This document shows positions 50,777 to 62,891 of a stretch of DNA of 64,000 bases, in pieces (the stretch's first letter is position 1; each line of letters opens with the position of its first letter). Origin of the DNA: Carya illinoinensis (lineage: Eukaryota; Streptophyta; Magnoliopsida; Fagales; Juglandaceae). The notes below the pieces were generated by a model. It was given only the letters and a program-made list of their open reading frames with translations, searched no databases and had not been told where the DNA came from. Position numbers and translations under genes: made by a program. The stretch covers positions 17,814,501 to 17,878,500 of the forward strand of contig NC_056761.1 in NCBI RefSeq assembly GCF_018687715.1, given 5' to 3'.

Positions 50777-51402
50777 TAGAGATGTAATCACTCCAATTTG
50801 ATTTGATTGTAGATATATTTTAAATTGAATTGATATATATCAATTTTGACTGATATATATCAATTTTGATATTTGAAAAACTAGTATCGCACTGGTTACA
50901 CTCTTAAATCGGTGCTTTCAATTTTACCGATTCTGATCCGGTTTTTAAGTATATATAATATTGTATATAATAATATAATGATAATATATTGTGGTATATT
51001 ATAATATATATTATAATTGTACTATAGACTATAGTGATATATTATAATATAATATATAGTGATATAAGATTTTAAAATTTAATATTATATTAATTAATAA
51101 TTTATCATATAATATAAATTTATTTTATCTATAGTTATATATAAAAATTGTATATAATATAAAAAATCATATAAAAAATATTTTATACAATATAAAAAAT
51201 TTAATATATATATGAATCGATCATCTTGTCCAATTCAATCCAGTGTTAAAACAAAGGAGAATCAAAATTGGACCGATTTTGACTGGTTTTGAGAAAAATG
51301 AAATCGGTATCGGACCGAACCAAACTCGATACTGGACTAAACTTATTGGTTCAGTCTGGTCTAGTCCGATTTATTGGTTCATTGGTTTTTTTTTTACCCC
51401 TA
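50777..51402. mobile_element. hAT-type non-autonomous element (about 626 bp)
   Basis: Ends TAGAGATGTAATC... and ...TTTTTTACCCCTA (reverse TAGGGGTAAAA) with flanks aacttcag and aacttcaa, an 8-bp duplication with one mismatch. Interior extremely AT-rich. Shared words CGGTTC/GAACCGGTT-like near both ends (GATCCGG at 50934 and CGGACCGAACCAAAC at 51312). Shifting both borders by one base gives perfect flanks aaacttca but poorer ends. Confidence 0.65.
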
Positions 51403-51481
51403 AACTTCAAATTGGAGAAGAATATGGCTCTTTTAGCTAATATAGTGAATCTCAAACCCAACTCATTTAATTAAAGAAAAG

Positions 51482-52178
51482 TGGAGGGTCGAATGGGCTT
51501 TCACCCAGGAGGGCCGAGTCCATACTCCTAGAAGCCTTTGAATGAAAAAGACTTTAGCCCATAGTTAGGAACTAAGAAGGCCAAGGCATGAGAAAGGGTC
51601 CTTGTGCCCGTCTCCAAAAGAAGTTAGGAAGGTCCTTTTAGGGACAATCTTATCTCAATAAAGTAGGCGCATAAGAGATTGAGATCGCCTTGGAAATCAT
51701 GACGGCGTACGAATAGACATGCCCCTGCCCGGATAATCCGCAAGAAGCCATGCCACATTAAATAACCATTCCTTAAGTCAGTGAGAGATCGACTGCGTTA
51801 AATGATCGAATAAGGGATCACAAGTAGGATAATCCGACAAGAGATCCTATCCCTGACAGGATCTCAAATAAAGGCCGCCACCTGCCTTAGTCGAACACAA
51901 CCCAAGGCACTGGCAGAGACAACTGAATTAAATGCACAGGCATGGCATGACTGAACAAAGGACGAACACCCTTGGCACAGGTGGTTGTCTTGAGAGGAAG
52001 ATATAAAGCCTGAGCATAGGTAAAACTAGAACAGAGACTCAAATGCTTTTACCTCCAAAGCTGTAAACTATACAAACTTTATCATCAAAAGATACCTTGG
52101 GGACTTTCAGCCCCACCCCAGCTCTTGATGGCAAGTTTCAGGTAGCTTCAGCTTGTGTTACGAAAAACGTTCCTAACA
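51482..52178 (+). repeat. 5' LTR of the Tat-like element
   Basis: Starts TGGAGGGTCGAATGGGCTTTC, ends ...CGTTCCTAACA. Followed at 52179 by TTTTGGCGCTATCGTTGGGA, a primer-site region of the TGGCGCC type used by Tat/Athila elements, with changes. Confidence 0.85.
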
Positions 52179-52609
52179 TTTTGGCGCTATCGTTGGGATC
52201 GTTAATTTATTGTATTTTGACATGATTTTCATATGCATGCCGCAACACACTTTTGGGTAATCCATTAGTGAGAAGTTGTGACAACAGGTGTTCGCATAAA
52301 AAGTAAGATGGAAGTGAGATTTGCAAGAATGTAGGAAAGAATCATTACATGACTTTAGAAATGGAGGATGTCCAGTGGGAAAACAAAGCTTTTAGGCGGA
52401 AGGAAAGATGAGTCATTGCGTCAAGCTAGGCAGAAAGGAATGACACAAAATCACAAAACACAATCAGGGCCATCCTCGATGACGAGGAAAAAGGAAAGAT
52501 GTACCAGGACCTACGTTACCTCAGGGATAAGTATAAGGAGATGGCCAGGAAAATCAGCACACCTTCCTTAGCAGTACTGACCTACCATATAGTGTAGAAA
52601 TAATGGTGG

Positions 52610-53190
52610 TACCCTTGCTATTAAAGTTCAAAGTTTAGCAGATAGAGCTATATGACAGGTCTGGTGACCCCCTCGAACACATGGAAACTTTCAAGGCTCA
52701 CATGATTCTCCATGGGTTTCCTGGGGAGATTGCTTGCCAAGCTTTCCCTTTAACCTTGAGGGGGATGGCGGGGGGATAGTTCGGAGCCTTACACCCAAGC
52801 TTGATCGGTACTTTTGAAGAACTTGCTAGGCTATCCTTAATGTAGCTTATGACAAGTAGAAGGAGACAGCCAGCAATGTACCTCTTAATTGTCAAACAGT
52901 AGGAGGACGAGAGTTTGAAGACATAACTATCTCGGTTTAATAAAGAACACATGAAAACTGATGACTAGGATGAGAAGATCACATTGGTTGTGCTCTTGGG
53001 AGGCGTATGGCCAAGGAATCCATTTATGACGAAGCTTGTTAGGAGAACCCTGAGCACATTGCAGGAGTTCATAGATAGGCAGACAATTTCGTCAATTTCA
53101 AAGACGCACTTGGAGCCTTGGCCCCAAGAAAAATTGAATTGGAGGAACCAGAAAAGAGTTCCAAGGTGCAAACAACCAGCATGGCCCTAA
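52610..53190 (+). pseudogene. Decayed gag of the Tat-like element
   Basis: Readable pieces are ELYDRSGDPLEHMETFKAHMILHGFPGEIACQAFPLTLRGMAG, FGALHPSLIGTFEELARL, EDESLKT, and then LSRFNKEHM. This is the plant retrotransposon gag (capsid) signature. Stops interrupt at about 52638, 52778, 52843, 52902, 52922 and 52965. It cannot be translated as a whole. Confidence 0.8.
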
Positions 53191-53689
53191 AGAAGCCTAA
53201 GAGGAGTTAGCATAGTAAGAGGTGAGACGGAGATGCACCTTCTAGGAGGTGGAGTTCAAGGTTCACTCATCTGAACCTACACATGCATATGGAAAGTGAG
53301 GAAAGCTCATGAGGTGGGAAGGGTTGAACTGAAAAAATCTGTCATTTTTCCACCTAACATCAATAGGGAGGGTCATAAGACGAACGACTGCTTACTTTGA
53401 AGAGGAAATGAGCTAAAATAGGGAGTTAGAGTGCATAGTCACTGAACACTCAATGCCCCCACCTAGAAAATGACCCACAAGCCGATCTCAAAGGTCGCGC
53501 AATAGCTTGACTGTGGAGTGATGGAAAGAGATGCAAGGAGATGCCCACAAACCCTCTTGCCAAAGCCTCGAATGGGAGAAAGCACCATTGGGCGATATCA
53601 GTACCATAGCGGGTGGATTCACTATGGGTGGCCCAACTTCCTCCAAAAGGAAAGCCATGCTTGGAAGGCTTGGTACAAGGAAGTATACT

Positions 53690-54200
53690 TGACAGAATTG
53701 CCCCCAAAGCAAACAAAGTGCCAAACAGAAATCACCATATCTTTCGACGACAAAGATAGTGAAGGGGTCTTATACTCCCATGACGATGCGTTGGTGATAA
53801 CGTTGTATATTGCCAACTATACCACCTAGAGAGTTTTGATAAAAATGGTAGTTCAACAGACACTCTCTTCTGAGATGCCTTTACCAAAATGAAGATTGAG
53901 TCTGATAGACTGGGCCATTCATCCATGCCATTGAAAGGGTTCTCAGGCGAGGTGGTGCAACCTATAGGCGTCTTTACTCTACCCGTCTTTGTTGGCGTAG
54001 CACCTCGCCCCATCACCACCATGACTGACTTCCTAGTGGTAAAGGCTCCCTCATCCTATAACTCCATACTCGGACGCCCGACCCTAAATAACCTAAAAGT
54101 TATAACCTCCACTTATCATCTAAAAATGAAGTTCCCGACAGAAGTGGGATCACGACAACCCTTGGCAGCGTTGGCCCTTGCCCACAAAGCTGAGTCCTTA
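53690..54200 (+). pseudogene. Decayed protease region of the Tat-like element
   Basis: Frames read TISFDDKDSEGVLYSHDDALVITLYIANYTT, then after a stop near 53827 PLKGFSGEVVQPIGVFTLPVFVGVAPRPITTMTDFLVVKAPSSYNSILGRPTLNNLKVITSTYHLKMKFPTEVG. This is the Tat-type protease and its C-terminal ILGRP segment. The segment that should carry the catalytic Asp triad lies in the broken stretch, where no intact active site is visible. Confidence 0.78.
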
Positions 54201-54299
54201 GATGCACATTGCAAGACTTACATGAATAGTTTGGGAGCAACAATGGTCCCTTGGCTGTTCGACCCTAGCTTAAAAAGTTGAGTCCCTAAACTCGCATGA

Positions 54300-54990
54300 C
54301 GACAAAAGATTGAACATAGCCCTGTGGCTACTCCAAACTTCGCCCATAAAACCAAGTCCCTTAGCTCTTGCGGTGATTATCAGGCAAAGTTAGTCTTACT
54401 TCGACCCTTGACCTTCTAAGCTAAGTGCCTTGCACTTTCCTCTAGTGGTGGATGGGCAAAGATAGTTCCAAGATAGGAATGCGTCGACCCTCACTTCTAG
54501 TTCGCACACCTAGGCATGTGCAACATAGAAATCGCCTAAAGATAAAAGCATAACATATGAACAAAAAGTGCATCCAACTTCAGAATCACTTCACTAGTTC
54601 TGTAAAACCACTCAAATTTTGGTTAATCAGTAGTTCCCTAAGTTTGCTTTGACAAATAAGCTAGCCTTAAGGAACTGCGGGTATCCACTCGGGGTAAAAG
54701 TTATAAACCTAGATTAACAAACAACATATTAGAGCAAGAAAGGGGGAAATCAAATTCAAAATAGGCACATCATGAGTTCAATTCAGGGATAAAATGATTA
54801 CAAAATATTACATTTAAAGAAAAAGAGAGAAATAAGAAATTTGTCTTCAGGGATGTGGCAATGAAGCAGGAAAGGCATCGAGTATCACGGTTCCTTAACA
54901 TATGATGCTTCAATCTCTTCAGACCATACAGAAAGCCTTGGGCCCAGAGCCCATGTCTCATCATGGTCACCCCTAGACTTTGCAAGCTAG
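54300..54990 (+). other. Non-coding interior of the Tat-like element
   Basis: No RT-like sequence. Diverged repeats of GAGTCCCTAAACTCGCATGACGAC / AAGTCCCTTAGCTCTTGCGGTGA type occur near 54280-54400. Confidence 0.5.
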
Positions 54991-57090
54991 GGAGAAAGGT
55001 GAACAATCTCCTCCTAGGAAATGGTCAACTCAACCTTTAGTTGAGTGGCTTTATTCTTGTAGTTGATAGAGTTTTGCCTGTGAAATTCCATCATCTTGCT
55101 AAGCTTGAGGAATTTCTCATTATGCTCTATTAGGTCCTTGTTGGTAGCTACAAACCGAGCTTCCAACTCGGCCAATTGATTGCGAGTAATGTCAAGAGTT
55201 ATGGATAGCTCCCGACGAGAGTTCATGAAGTCAAATAATTGGTTAGCATAATCTAAAGCCTGCTTGTTGACCCCTTCCAACTCCTTTTTTAAATGTTAAA
55301 GCTAGCCCTAACCTTTGTTTCGCTCTATCTCCAAAAGGCTGAATTCGAAGTGTTTCCTTGTCACCTGTTCCTGGGATTGTTGAAGTTTGTGGCATAAGTT
55401 AGCCACTTCATCCAACATGTGGGAAAGAGTAGCCCAATATGAGTATGAGGTCCCCATAACATCCCTCTTGCCCAAAAATCATAAATAACTTAGTGGTCTC
55501 TCCAATGTAAGCACAATGGGCGCGAACCTCATCCTTTGAGTAAAGTTGGTGGCGCATGATCCACCCAGCGAGATCATTGACTCCCTAGAACACGAAGAAA
55601 GTTAGTAACAATATGGGCCAAAGAGATGTGATGACATAGATGAAAATAGAAAAGGCTTATTGGATATAGGTATGCCTTGAAAATATCCTTAATGTCCCGA
55701 ATCGACTCCTATATCCAACTTCGGGGATGTGGAGTAGGTTTTGGGGGGCGTGACCTAGAAGGGAGAGAACCTGAAGGGTCAGGTAGTTCCAAGAAGTGAA
55801 GAATCCTATCAGTAAGAGAAGGTCTGAGATCATTCAACTGAACCTGGCGTTGGGATGGAGAGGTCAGGGGCGACAAAGGCACGAAGGCAGCACTTGTTGT
55901 CTCACCACCCTAGAGGAACCTCCACGGTAGAAAGGAGAGCTCTAGAAGGCGGGGGGAAACATGGTTTGGACCCCCCTAAGAAGCCTTTGTGCTTAAAGGA
56001 TGAACATTAGGAGGTGCAATGGTAATTGAGACCTGAGTCTTGTCATGCTCAGTGCCAGAAGGGTTGTCTTGAGACGAACCTTGAAGATCAAGTGGGAGAT
56101 CAAAAGCCTCCCCACCTGCTAAAGTGGGCACAACATATGAAGAAGAAGTATTGCGATCTTCCTAATGAGGTATCTCCTCACCAACATTGTGCAATTAGAC
56201 TACGTCGTTAGAGACCAAATACATTTCCTCTAAGGCCTCAAAAGGGGTGTCTAGAAGATGGTTTATAGAGCCTTCCTGAGTAGGTTTCATAAAGGTGGGG
56301 TGTAGCTCCATGCCTATATCCCTCTCCTCTCCTTTAAGAGGCCTGGAACCTCGACCACGCATCTAGAAGAGTTCTAGACTGTGCCAGTTGGCTCTTGATT
56401 GCTGAACTCAGAAGGTTCAGTCTCCAGGATTAATGCTGAGTCAGTCTTGACCTTCTTCATGACCTCCTCCAAGTGGTCTTTGGGAGTTGAAGATGGGCGG
56501 GTAGGCTCGTTGCTCTTGGGAGGCGACGAAGCCTACAACCAAATACTGTCTGATGGTATTAAACCACTACACTCAAGGATTGACAAGGACTGCCCAAGAA
56601 AGGGAGTAGTAGCATCACTAGGACTTGAATCACTAAAAGATTGGTCCTCGTGATGGATCGAGTCGTCTACACAGGGCTTCCCCTTCTGCTCCATTGGGAT
56701 CCCTCCTTTGCCCATGAGAACTAGGTGGATCGTTCAAAAAGTAGCGCCTAATAGCACTATAGCAAAAAGGCATCACCAGAAATCAATTGATATTCTCCTG
56801 GTAATGATGGCATCAGTTGAGATCGCCTCTCAGTTTTGGTCCCCCCATGGGTAAAAAACCATGCTCCATAGCACCCGAATAGGAATCTCTCGGTGATGGG
56901 CTTCTCCCTTTCTAAACTCCCAATTAGAGCTTGATACAAAGAAAGAACTGTTTTTGCCGGTCTTTAACAAGGGAGTTGTGGGGTTCAATGTCTTAAGAGA
57001 ATGAACTGTTTTTACCAGTCTTTGCCCTTTGGGAAGGAACTTGAGAATGAAAGGAACATGAACCACGAACCTCAAGAGCTAAAATAGGAG
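54991..57090 (-). pseudogene. Antisense gene-like region of the Tat-like element
   Basis: Downstream of gag-pro, the opposite strand carries open stretches: 57075-56830 (FFVSSSNWEFRKGEAHHREIP), a Ser/Pro/acidic linker (about 56715-55950), and 55280-55014, an 88-residue heptad-rich coiled coil (ALDYANQLFDFMNSRRELSITLDITRNQLAELEARF). Stops and frame changes separate them. Tat relatives such as Retand and Grande are known to carry an extra antisense ORF here (family knowledge). Assigning this region to that ORF is inference from position and orientation; I recognise no specific domain. Confidence 0.55.
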
Positions 57091-57187
57091 GTGTTGCATC
57101 TAGCCATGAGGAGCGAAGAAAAGATAGGGAGCAGAAGGAAGAAGAAAAGCAAGAAATAGGATTTGGACGAAAGGATGAGGGTGAGGA

Positions 57188-59758
57188 TGTAATACTCGGC
57201 TAAGGGCCCAAGCCCAGCATAGTGCAAAGCCCTTGGGGATAGGTTTGAAACCCCTTACTTATTTCAGATGATGTCGTTTAAGTGAGTAACTTCCCTTCAA
57301 TTTTTTTTTTCTTCTCATTTTCGAGATTTTTCCCCCATTTCCGCCTTAATGATCTCTTTTCCCTCACTTTCACATTTCAGCGGTTACCTCATCTCTTGTT
57401 ATTTTTTTTTTTCCCTTGAGTTAACTTCCTCTTGTTTTATTTCACCTGTAGAAGACTATCAACTCCTCTCTGATGAAATTTTGGAAATTTTTGCTTCTCC
57501 ATGCCGTGCAACCCCCATTACTTCCAAGCTTTTGTAGATTATTTCTTTTCCTCTCTCTGGTAAGTCTCTCTCTTTCTTTTTTTTCCCTCCCTCTCTCTTT
57601 GAATTTCAAAATCTATTATTTTCTCTTGGTGTTCATCTTGTCACTAGAAAATTTTAGTATTCGACTTTAAGCATATTTACTTTTTTTTTTTAACTTATTA
57701 TTTTTTTTATCCTTGCTATTTTTGCTTAGCCATATGATATCCTCTTTGTTGGAATTTTTTCTCATTGCCATCAATATCCCAGACTAGCTAGTGAACCAAG
57801 GTAAGCCCCCGTTACTCTCTTCTTTTCTTTTGTTCATTGCTTAGTAAAAGGAGGATTTTTATGTGATATTTTTTTAAGTTTAGTTATCTTAATTATTTTT
57901 GTTAAAGTGTGGTGTTTTGGGTTGATGTGCGGTGAATGGAGTTGATTGGTGGCTGCTCAGAGTGGTTTATTGATTGTGTGTGTGATGTGTGTTTGAGGTG
58001 GTTGTATTGGATTTGTTATGAGTGGCATAGATGCCTGGGATTGAAGTGTTGGATGATTAAAAATATATGGTGGTTGTGTGGAACTTTTATATTGAAGGTT
58101 GGAGTTGACATGGTTCTTTGAGTTAGGTTTTAGATGTAGGAGTAACCGTTGTTGGTTCGGAGATATATTTATTGTTGATTTGGTGTTGGTAAGAGGTAGC
58201 TGTTTGGGTTGAGTTTGACTGTTGGGAGGAAATTTTAGTGGCTGTATTGGGATTTAAATGCTAATGGTTTAAGAAGGGGACTGTTCGGGTTTAATTTTAT
58301 GAGAGATATTGAGTTAAAAAATGGCTGTTTTGGATTATTACTCAATAAATAGTAGCTTATTGGACTGGTTTATTAAATGTTTGGTATATGTTTTTGTTTA
58401 GGTAGTGTTACTACTAGGGTTTCAACTCAAGTTGTAGATATTACACGAAATTAGGTAAGTGGGGTTCCTATACTAGCTTTGCACAAAAGAAAGAAAATGA
58501 GGTTGACTTTGAAAATTTGCATATTTGTTTTTTGAAAAGAAATCTGAAAACGACTTCAGATGTTTGTTTTGCATATGCATAAATCCTATATATGAGAAAA
58601 TATTTTTTGTCATGACTGGTGTATACATGAGCTAATTTTGTGCATTTTGTTTTCTAGAGTGAGAAAAGAGCAAATACGAGATCTTTGCAAAATGTTGCTT
58701 TTATTCAATAATGATGTTCTAATTTATGAGATCTAAAAGTTTTGCTGTGAATAAATGAAGATGTTTTTATTCTGATGTCATACATGTGAAATAATATGAA
58801 GCTACTCAGTATTCTATTCTGATATGATGTGTTCTCTAAAAAACTTTGGCCTGAGTTTTGATTTTGCAACTGAATATGATCTATTTCCGACGATATGTTT
58901 GTCCTTTTTCTGTTAAGGCCTAGCCACGAGTATAATGGTGGTTTATAACCCTACCATGGGGGTGAAACATGGAATACGGCCCAACCAAGGGTATAATGGT
59001 GGTTTATAACCCTATCACGGGGGTGAAACATAGTATACGGCCCAGCCACGGGTATAATGGTGGTTTATAACCCTACCACAAGAGTTAAACATGATATTTG
59101 TCCCAATGTGATGCTATGAGATGATATGAATGTGGTATTTTAGATTAATTATGCCAAAGGATTTCACTTTTTTGGAAAAAGTTTATTTACTAAAAAGATC
59201 CGCTCTGATGTTTTGTAACAAGATATGTTTCTGCATTCTGAAAGAAAATGTTTTGTCCTACATTCTGAACGTTATAAATGCTCATGTTTACATATTAGTA
59301 TAGTCTTTTTACTTATTAAGTTGTTGATAACTCACCCCTTTATTTCTATAATATTTTTCAGTTAATTTTGATGATGCAGTAGAGGAGTAATAGAGAATGT
59401 GGTAGGAATAGTTGAGGGTAGTGGTTGAATACCTTAGAGTATGAGCGTTGTTGGAAGATTTATTTATTAAGTAATTTGATTTTAGTATGTTCAAATGATT
59501 ATGAAGACTTATGTATTATCTCAGTTCTTTATGTTAATAAAGACATGTGGAGTAGTTGATTTATTGTATTTTGGATTTTGGTATTGAGGAGTCGATGAAT
59601 TGATATATGTAGTTAACTATATTAGAGGAATTTTATGTTTGGTTTTGGAGTCTATGCAAATATATTTTTGGGATATGAAAGACATGTTAGAAATTTGTTG
59701 AAGTGCTTATCAGGTTATAAGAGCTAACTCTCCGATCCTCCGGGATCGAGGCGTTATA
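57188..59758 (+). mobile_element. Solo LTR (family D-like, copy D2) nested in the Tat-like element
   Basis: Starts TGTAATACTCGGC, ends CTCCGATCCTCCGGGATCGAGGCGTTATA (final CA changed to TA). Flanks gagga/gaaga (57183-57187 and 59759-59763). The 3' half is related to D1 (shared GGTAAGTGGG(A/G)TTCCTA, GTTGTTGATAACTCACCCCTT and AAGAGCTAACTCT). No coding capacity. Confidence 0.8.
58919..59095 (+). repeat. Three ~61-bp tandem repeats inside solo LTR D2
   Basis: Each unit reads CC(T/C)A(G/A)CCA(C/A)G, then GTATAATGGTGGTTTATAACCCTA and a GGGGGTGAAACAT-type end. D1 has a single related unit near 23640-23675. Confidence 0.88.
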
Positions 59759-59763
59759 GAAGA

Positions 59764-60060
59764 TGATTAGGGCCTAAGAAAGAAACGAAAACGATGGGAA
59801 ACTAAAGCCAGCGAAGGGACAAACTTAAATAGGAACACCCAAAAGATCATACATCTTCAGCCGCAGCTTGACAAGTGTCACAAGAATAGATACCGAATGG
59901 ACGAATCCCCTAATTCACACTACATGAAATAATGTGGGATTGAACTGACCCACACCATCTTGAACATGGAGAGATGTACCGATGTGAAATTGAAGAGATT
60001 GGACCCTGACATAATTAAAAATTCTTGCCACACTCGTGTGACAGGAATTTGTGAGGTAAC
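59764..60060 (+). other. Interior of the Tat-like element between the solo LTR and the 3' LTR
   Basis: A purine-rich start (AGAAAGAAACGAAAACGATGGGAAAC) and no coding signal. The polypurine tract before 60061 is not obvious. Confidence 0.45.
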
Positions 60061-60785
60061 TGGAGGGGTGAATGGGCTCTCGCCGATACTCCTAGAAGCC
60101 TTTAAATTAAAAGACTTCAGCCCATAGTTAGAAATTAAAAAGGCCAAAGCATGAGAAAGGGTCCTTGGGCCCATCCTGAAAAGAAGCCCGAAAGGCTCTT
60201 TGAGGGACAATCTTACCTCGAAAAAGTAGATGCATCACATATCAAGACCGATGTGGAAAATCAGGATGACGTATGAATAGACATGCCCTTGTCCGGATAA
60301 TCCGCGGGAAGCCATACCACATTAAATAACCATTCCCAAGGTCCATGTGGTAGGTATGTCATTTATTGGGACGATAGTAAGAGATTGGCAGCATTAAATG
60401 ATTCGATATGGGATCATAAGTAGGATAATCCGGCAAGAAATCTTATCCTTGACAGGATCCTAGAAAGAGGCCACACATTACCACTTGCCTCGGTCGAACA
60501 CAACCCAAGACACTAGCGGAGACAACCGAATTTAATGCACATGCATGGCACCCCTAAATGGAGGACAAATGCCCTCGGCACGGATGAAAAGAGACCGTAC
60601 CTTGAGAGGAAGATATGAAGCCTAGGCATAGGTAAAACTAGAATAGAGACTCAAATGCTTTTCCCTTCTAAGCTCCCTGTAAATTGTACTAACGTTATCA
60701 TCGGAGATACCCCGAGGACTCTCAACCCCACCCAACTCTTCATGCCACGGACGTGTAGCCGACATTACAAAAAAGGTCCCTAACA
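60061..60785 (+). repeat. 3' LTR of the Tat-like element
   Basis: Aligns with 51482-52178 end to end (TGGAGGGG...GGTCCCTAACA), with an extra ~28-bp segment (CCATGTGGTAGGTATGTCATTTATTGG, near 60342-60370) absent from the 5' LTR. Divergence is clearly higher than between the two A2 LTRs. Confidence 0.85.
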
Positions 60786-60802
60786 AGAAGTGTTACATAA
60801 AC

Positions 60803-60942
60803 AAAGGTATTAATAAAATAAACCCAAATAATGACATGACTTCATGTGATCTGTTAGATCAACTTTACAATCTTAAGTTTATAATCTAATGTATTACATC
60901 AAGTCATGTTATTTCGTGAGTTTACTTTTGTAAAATCCTTTT
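60803..60942. mobile_element. Small inverted-repeat element (MITE-like)
   Basis: Left end AAAGGTATTAATAAAATAAA and right end in reverse AAAGGATTTTACAAAAGTAA. Both continue to (G)ACATGACTT(C/G)ATG. About 140 bp. TSD unclear. Confidence 0.6.
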
Positions 60943-60943
60943 G

Positions 60944-61505
60944 TCTTTAAAATATTTCTTTTAATTAAATAGGTTAGACCGCTTCATCATACCCGAGAAA
61001 CAAATTGTGTCAAATGTTATTTCAAACAAACAAATCGCTCAAAGAGAGTGGCATTAGGCACAAACAGCTGTTTTCCAAGAAACAACCTCTTAAACACAGT
61101 GATTTTGACACAATGGACTCTTTCTTCCCCCATCAATGCCATCATCATCATCATCTCGCCCTCATAATCTCATCAAAATTTTATAGATAATCTTTTAATC
61201 ATTCTGACTCATGAAAAAGAGTACATATTTAAGCCTAGTAAAATTTAATAGAATGTAGACATGCCCTTAGGTCTCCCCTGCTATGTGGCTCTTCTTTGTA
61301 AATTTAAACTACGTAAGGTGAGACAGAGGGTCAGTCTATTGCCTTTGTTTTCTCCTCGTGACAGTGACCCACTCCACATCATTGAAGGCATTTTTTCCTG
61401 ATCAAGACAAATATTAAATATCGTTGAGTGTTGAAATAATGGTTCTTAAAGCAATTTGACATGTACTAGGTCTTGAATTCAAATCTGAATATGCATTCAA
61501 TTTTC
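60944..61505. other. Intergenic, nothing recognised
   Basis: The ORF at 61005-61190 ends in a His run (CATCATCATCATCAT) and has no domain. Confidence 0.4.
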
Positions 61506-61508
61506 TTA

Positions 61509-62103
61509 GAGCATTTTCATCCTGTTATCTAAAGCACTATATCCCTTATAATTTGGGGTTTATTTTAGAGTTTTGATCAAAATGCACCCCACATCCGGAT
61601 CCCTATTTTAGGAAAAAGGTTTATAAACAGTAAGTTTCCATATTTGGAGACTCACTATTCATTTCCTAAATCATTTTTATCAATATTTTATTCTAATATA
61701 TAAAATAAATAATTTTTCAATCATCTACACTTTCTCTCGTACTCATATTTACTATAGTTTTAAATAATAATTTTAAAAATAATTTAATTAATTACAAAAA
61801 TATAAAAAAATTAATTTTAAAAATATTATCATATTCACAAAAAAATAATTTAATTTTTTGTTTAAAATATTCACTAGAGTAATAGTTCAAAAAATAAGAA
61901 AAAATATTGAATAGTTAAATTTGTAAATAGAAATGAAAGAAAAAAGTAATAAAAAAAGAATAGAAAAATATTATTTAATAGAATAAAGATAGAGATGGAG
62001 AATGAGATGTATGATGTTTTTAAAAAATGAATAAAATTTAAAAAAAAATTTAAAAAATAATAATTTTGAATTAAATTATAGAAACGAAGATAATGAATTG
62101 CTC
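61509..62103. mobile_element. Tourist/Harbinger-type MITE (595 bp)
   Basis: Ends GAGCATTTTCATCC and (reverse) GAGCAATTCATTATC, flanked by the 3-bp duplication tta (61506-61508 and 62104-62106), which is the PIF/Harbinger preference. AT-rich interior. The minus ORF 61874-62248 is an AT-rich artefact. Confidence 0.72.
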
Positions 62104-62106
62104 TTA

Positions 62107-62410
62107 TATTATTAGTATTGACACTCTCTACGAGGAAGTGCTCATGCGCCGTTTCAAAACTGAAAACTGACGTGATTAGGGAGGAGACTTTCAAGGTGGG
62201 ATGCGTGGTCATCAATGATGGCTGGATGCCAACAGATTTGACAATCAATCATTGGAAACTAGAAGGACAAGTCACAAGTGCGTGAGGAATGGAGAAAAAA
62301 AGGAGATAAGTGAACGCGGGAGAAAGGGGAAAAAGGTCGGCCGGCATGGTTACTGTTGAAGCTTGATTGCGGCATGCCCTTTTACAGGGGAGCTGGGCGA
62401 GAGAGAGGCA
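62107..62410. other. Intergenic, nothing recognised
   Basis: Mixed-composition DNA without ORF or repeat ends. Confidence 0.4.
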
Positions 62411-62414
62411 GTAA

Positions 62415-62560
62415 GTGGTTTTGGATGTATGGATTTGTGGATAAGATTTTAGACTTGATCTTTAAATTTTAAATATCTTGTTTAGATCATATATTAAAAT
62501 TAAACAAGATATTTAAAATTTGAGCTAGATTTACACTAAAACCAAACAAATCATTGTTGA
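62415..62560. mobile_element. Fold-back MITE-like element
   Basis: The centre is a perfect 21-bp inverted repeat (62464-62484 against 62501-62521, 16-base loop). The outer arms GGTTTTGGATGTATGGATTTG and (reverse) GTTTGGTTTTAGTGTAAATC pair imperfectly. No coding. Confidence 0.65.
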
Positions 62561-62891
62561 TATAAAATCCAAATTCAAATCCCTATCGATAATTCAATGT
62601 CCAGTTGTTTTAAAAAAGAATGAGATTTATTATTAAAAAATTAATTTTTTTTTCATATAGATCCATATTTACTAATTTTTTTTAAAGAGATTGTACGGCA
62701 CTTGAACACTCCACGACTGCAAATATCATTTCTGTATTATAAAAATTGGACATTTATAACCAAATTAGTTGTTTTGATATAATGATAAATGAAATTATCA
62801 AAGTTCCACAGCAAATCACTTGGAATCACAAAACAAACTAGGCAAGATACCCCTAATAACACAGGTTATAAACCATGAAAGACCATGCAGA

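Larger units (their letters stand above)
51482..60785 (+). mobile_element. Tat-like Ty3/gypsy derivative lacking RT, RNase H and integrase
   Basis: LTRs 51482-52178 and 60061-60785 frame degenerate gag and protease (52610-54200) and a long 3' region with an antisense gene-like frame. No RT, RNase H or integrase is present between 54280 and 60060 once the nested solo LTR (57188-59758) is removed. Flanks aaaag/agaag allow a 5-bp duplication with one mismatch. Gag type, the TTTGGCGC-like primer site and the antisense frame point to the Tat group (family knowledge). Confidence 0.82.

Noticed and set aside
58919..59095. CRISPR-like array
   Set aside because: Contiguous tandem units without unique spacers, in a plant LTR.
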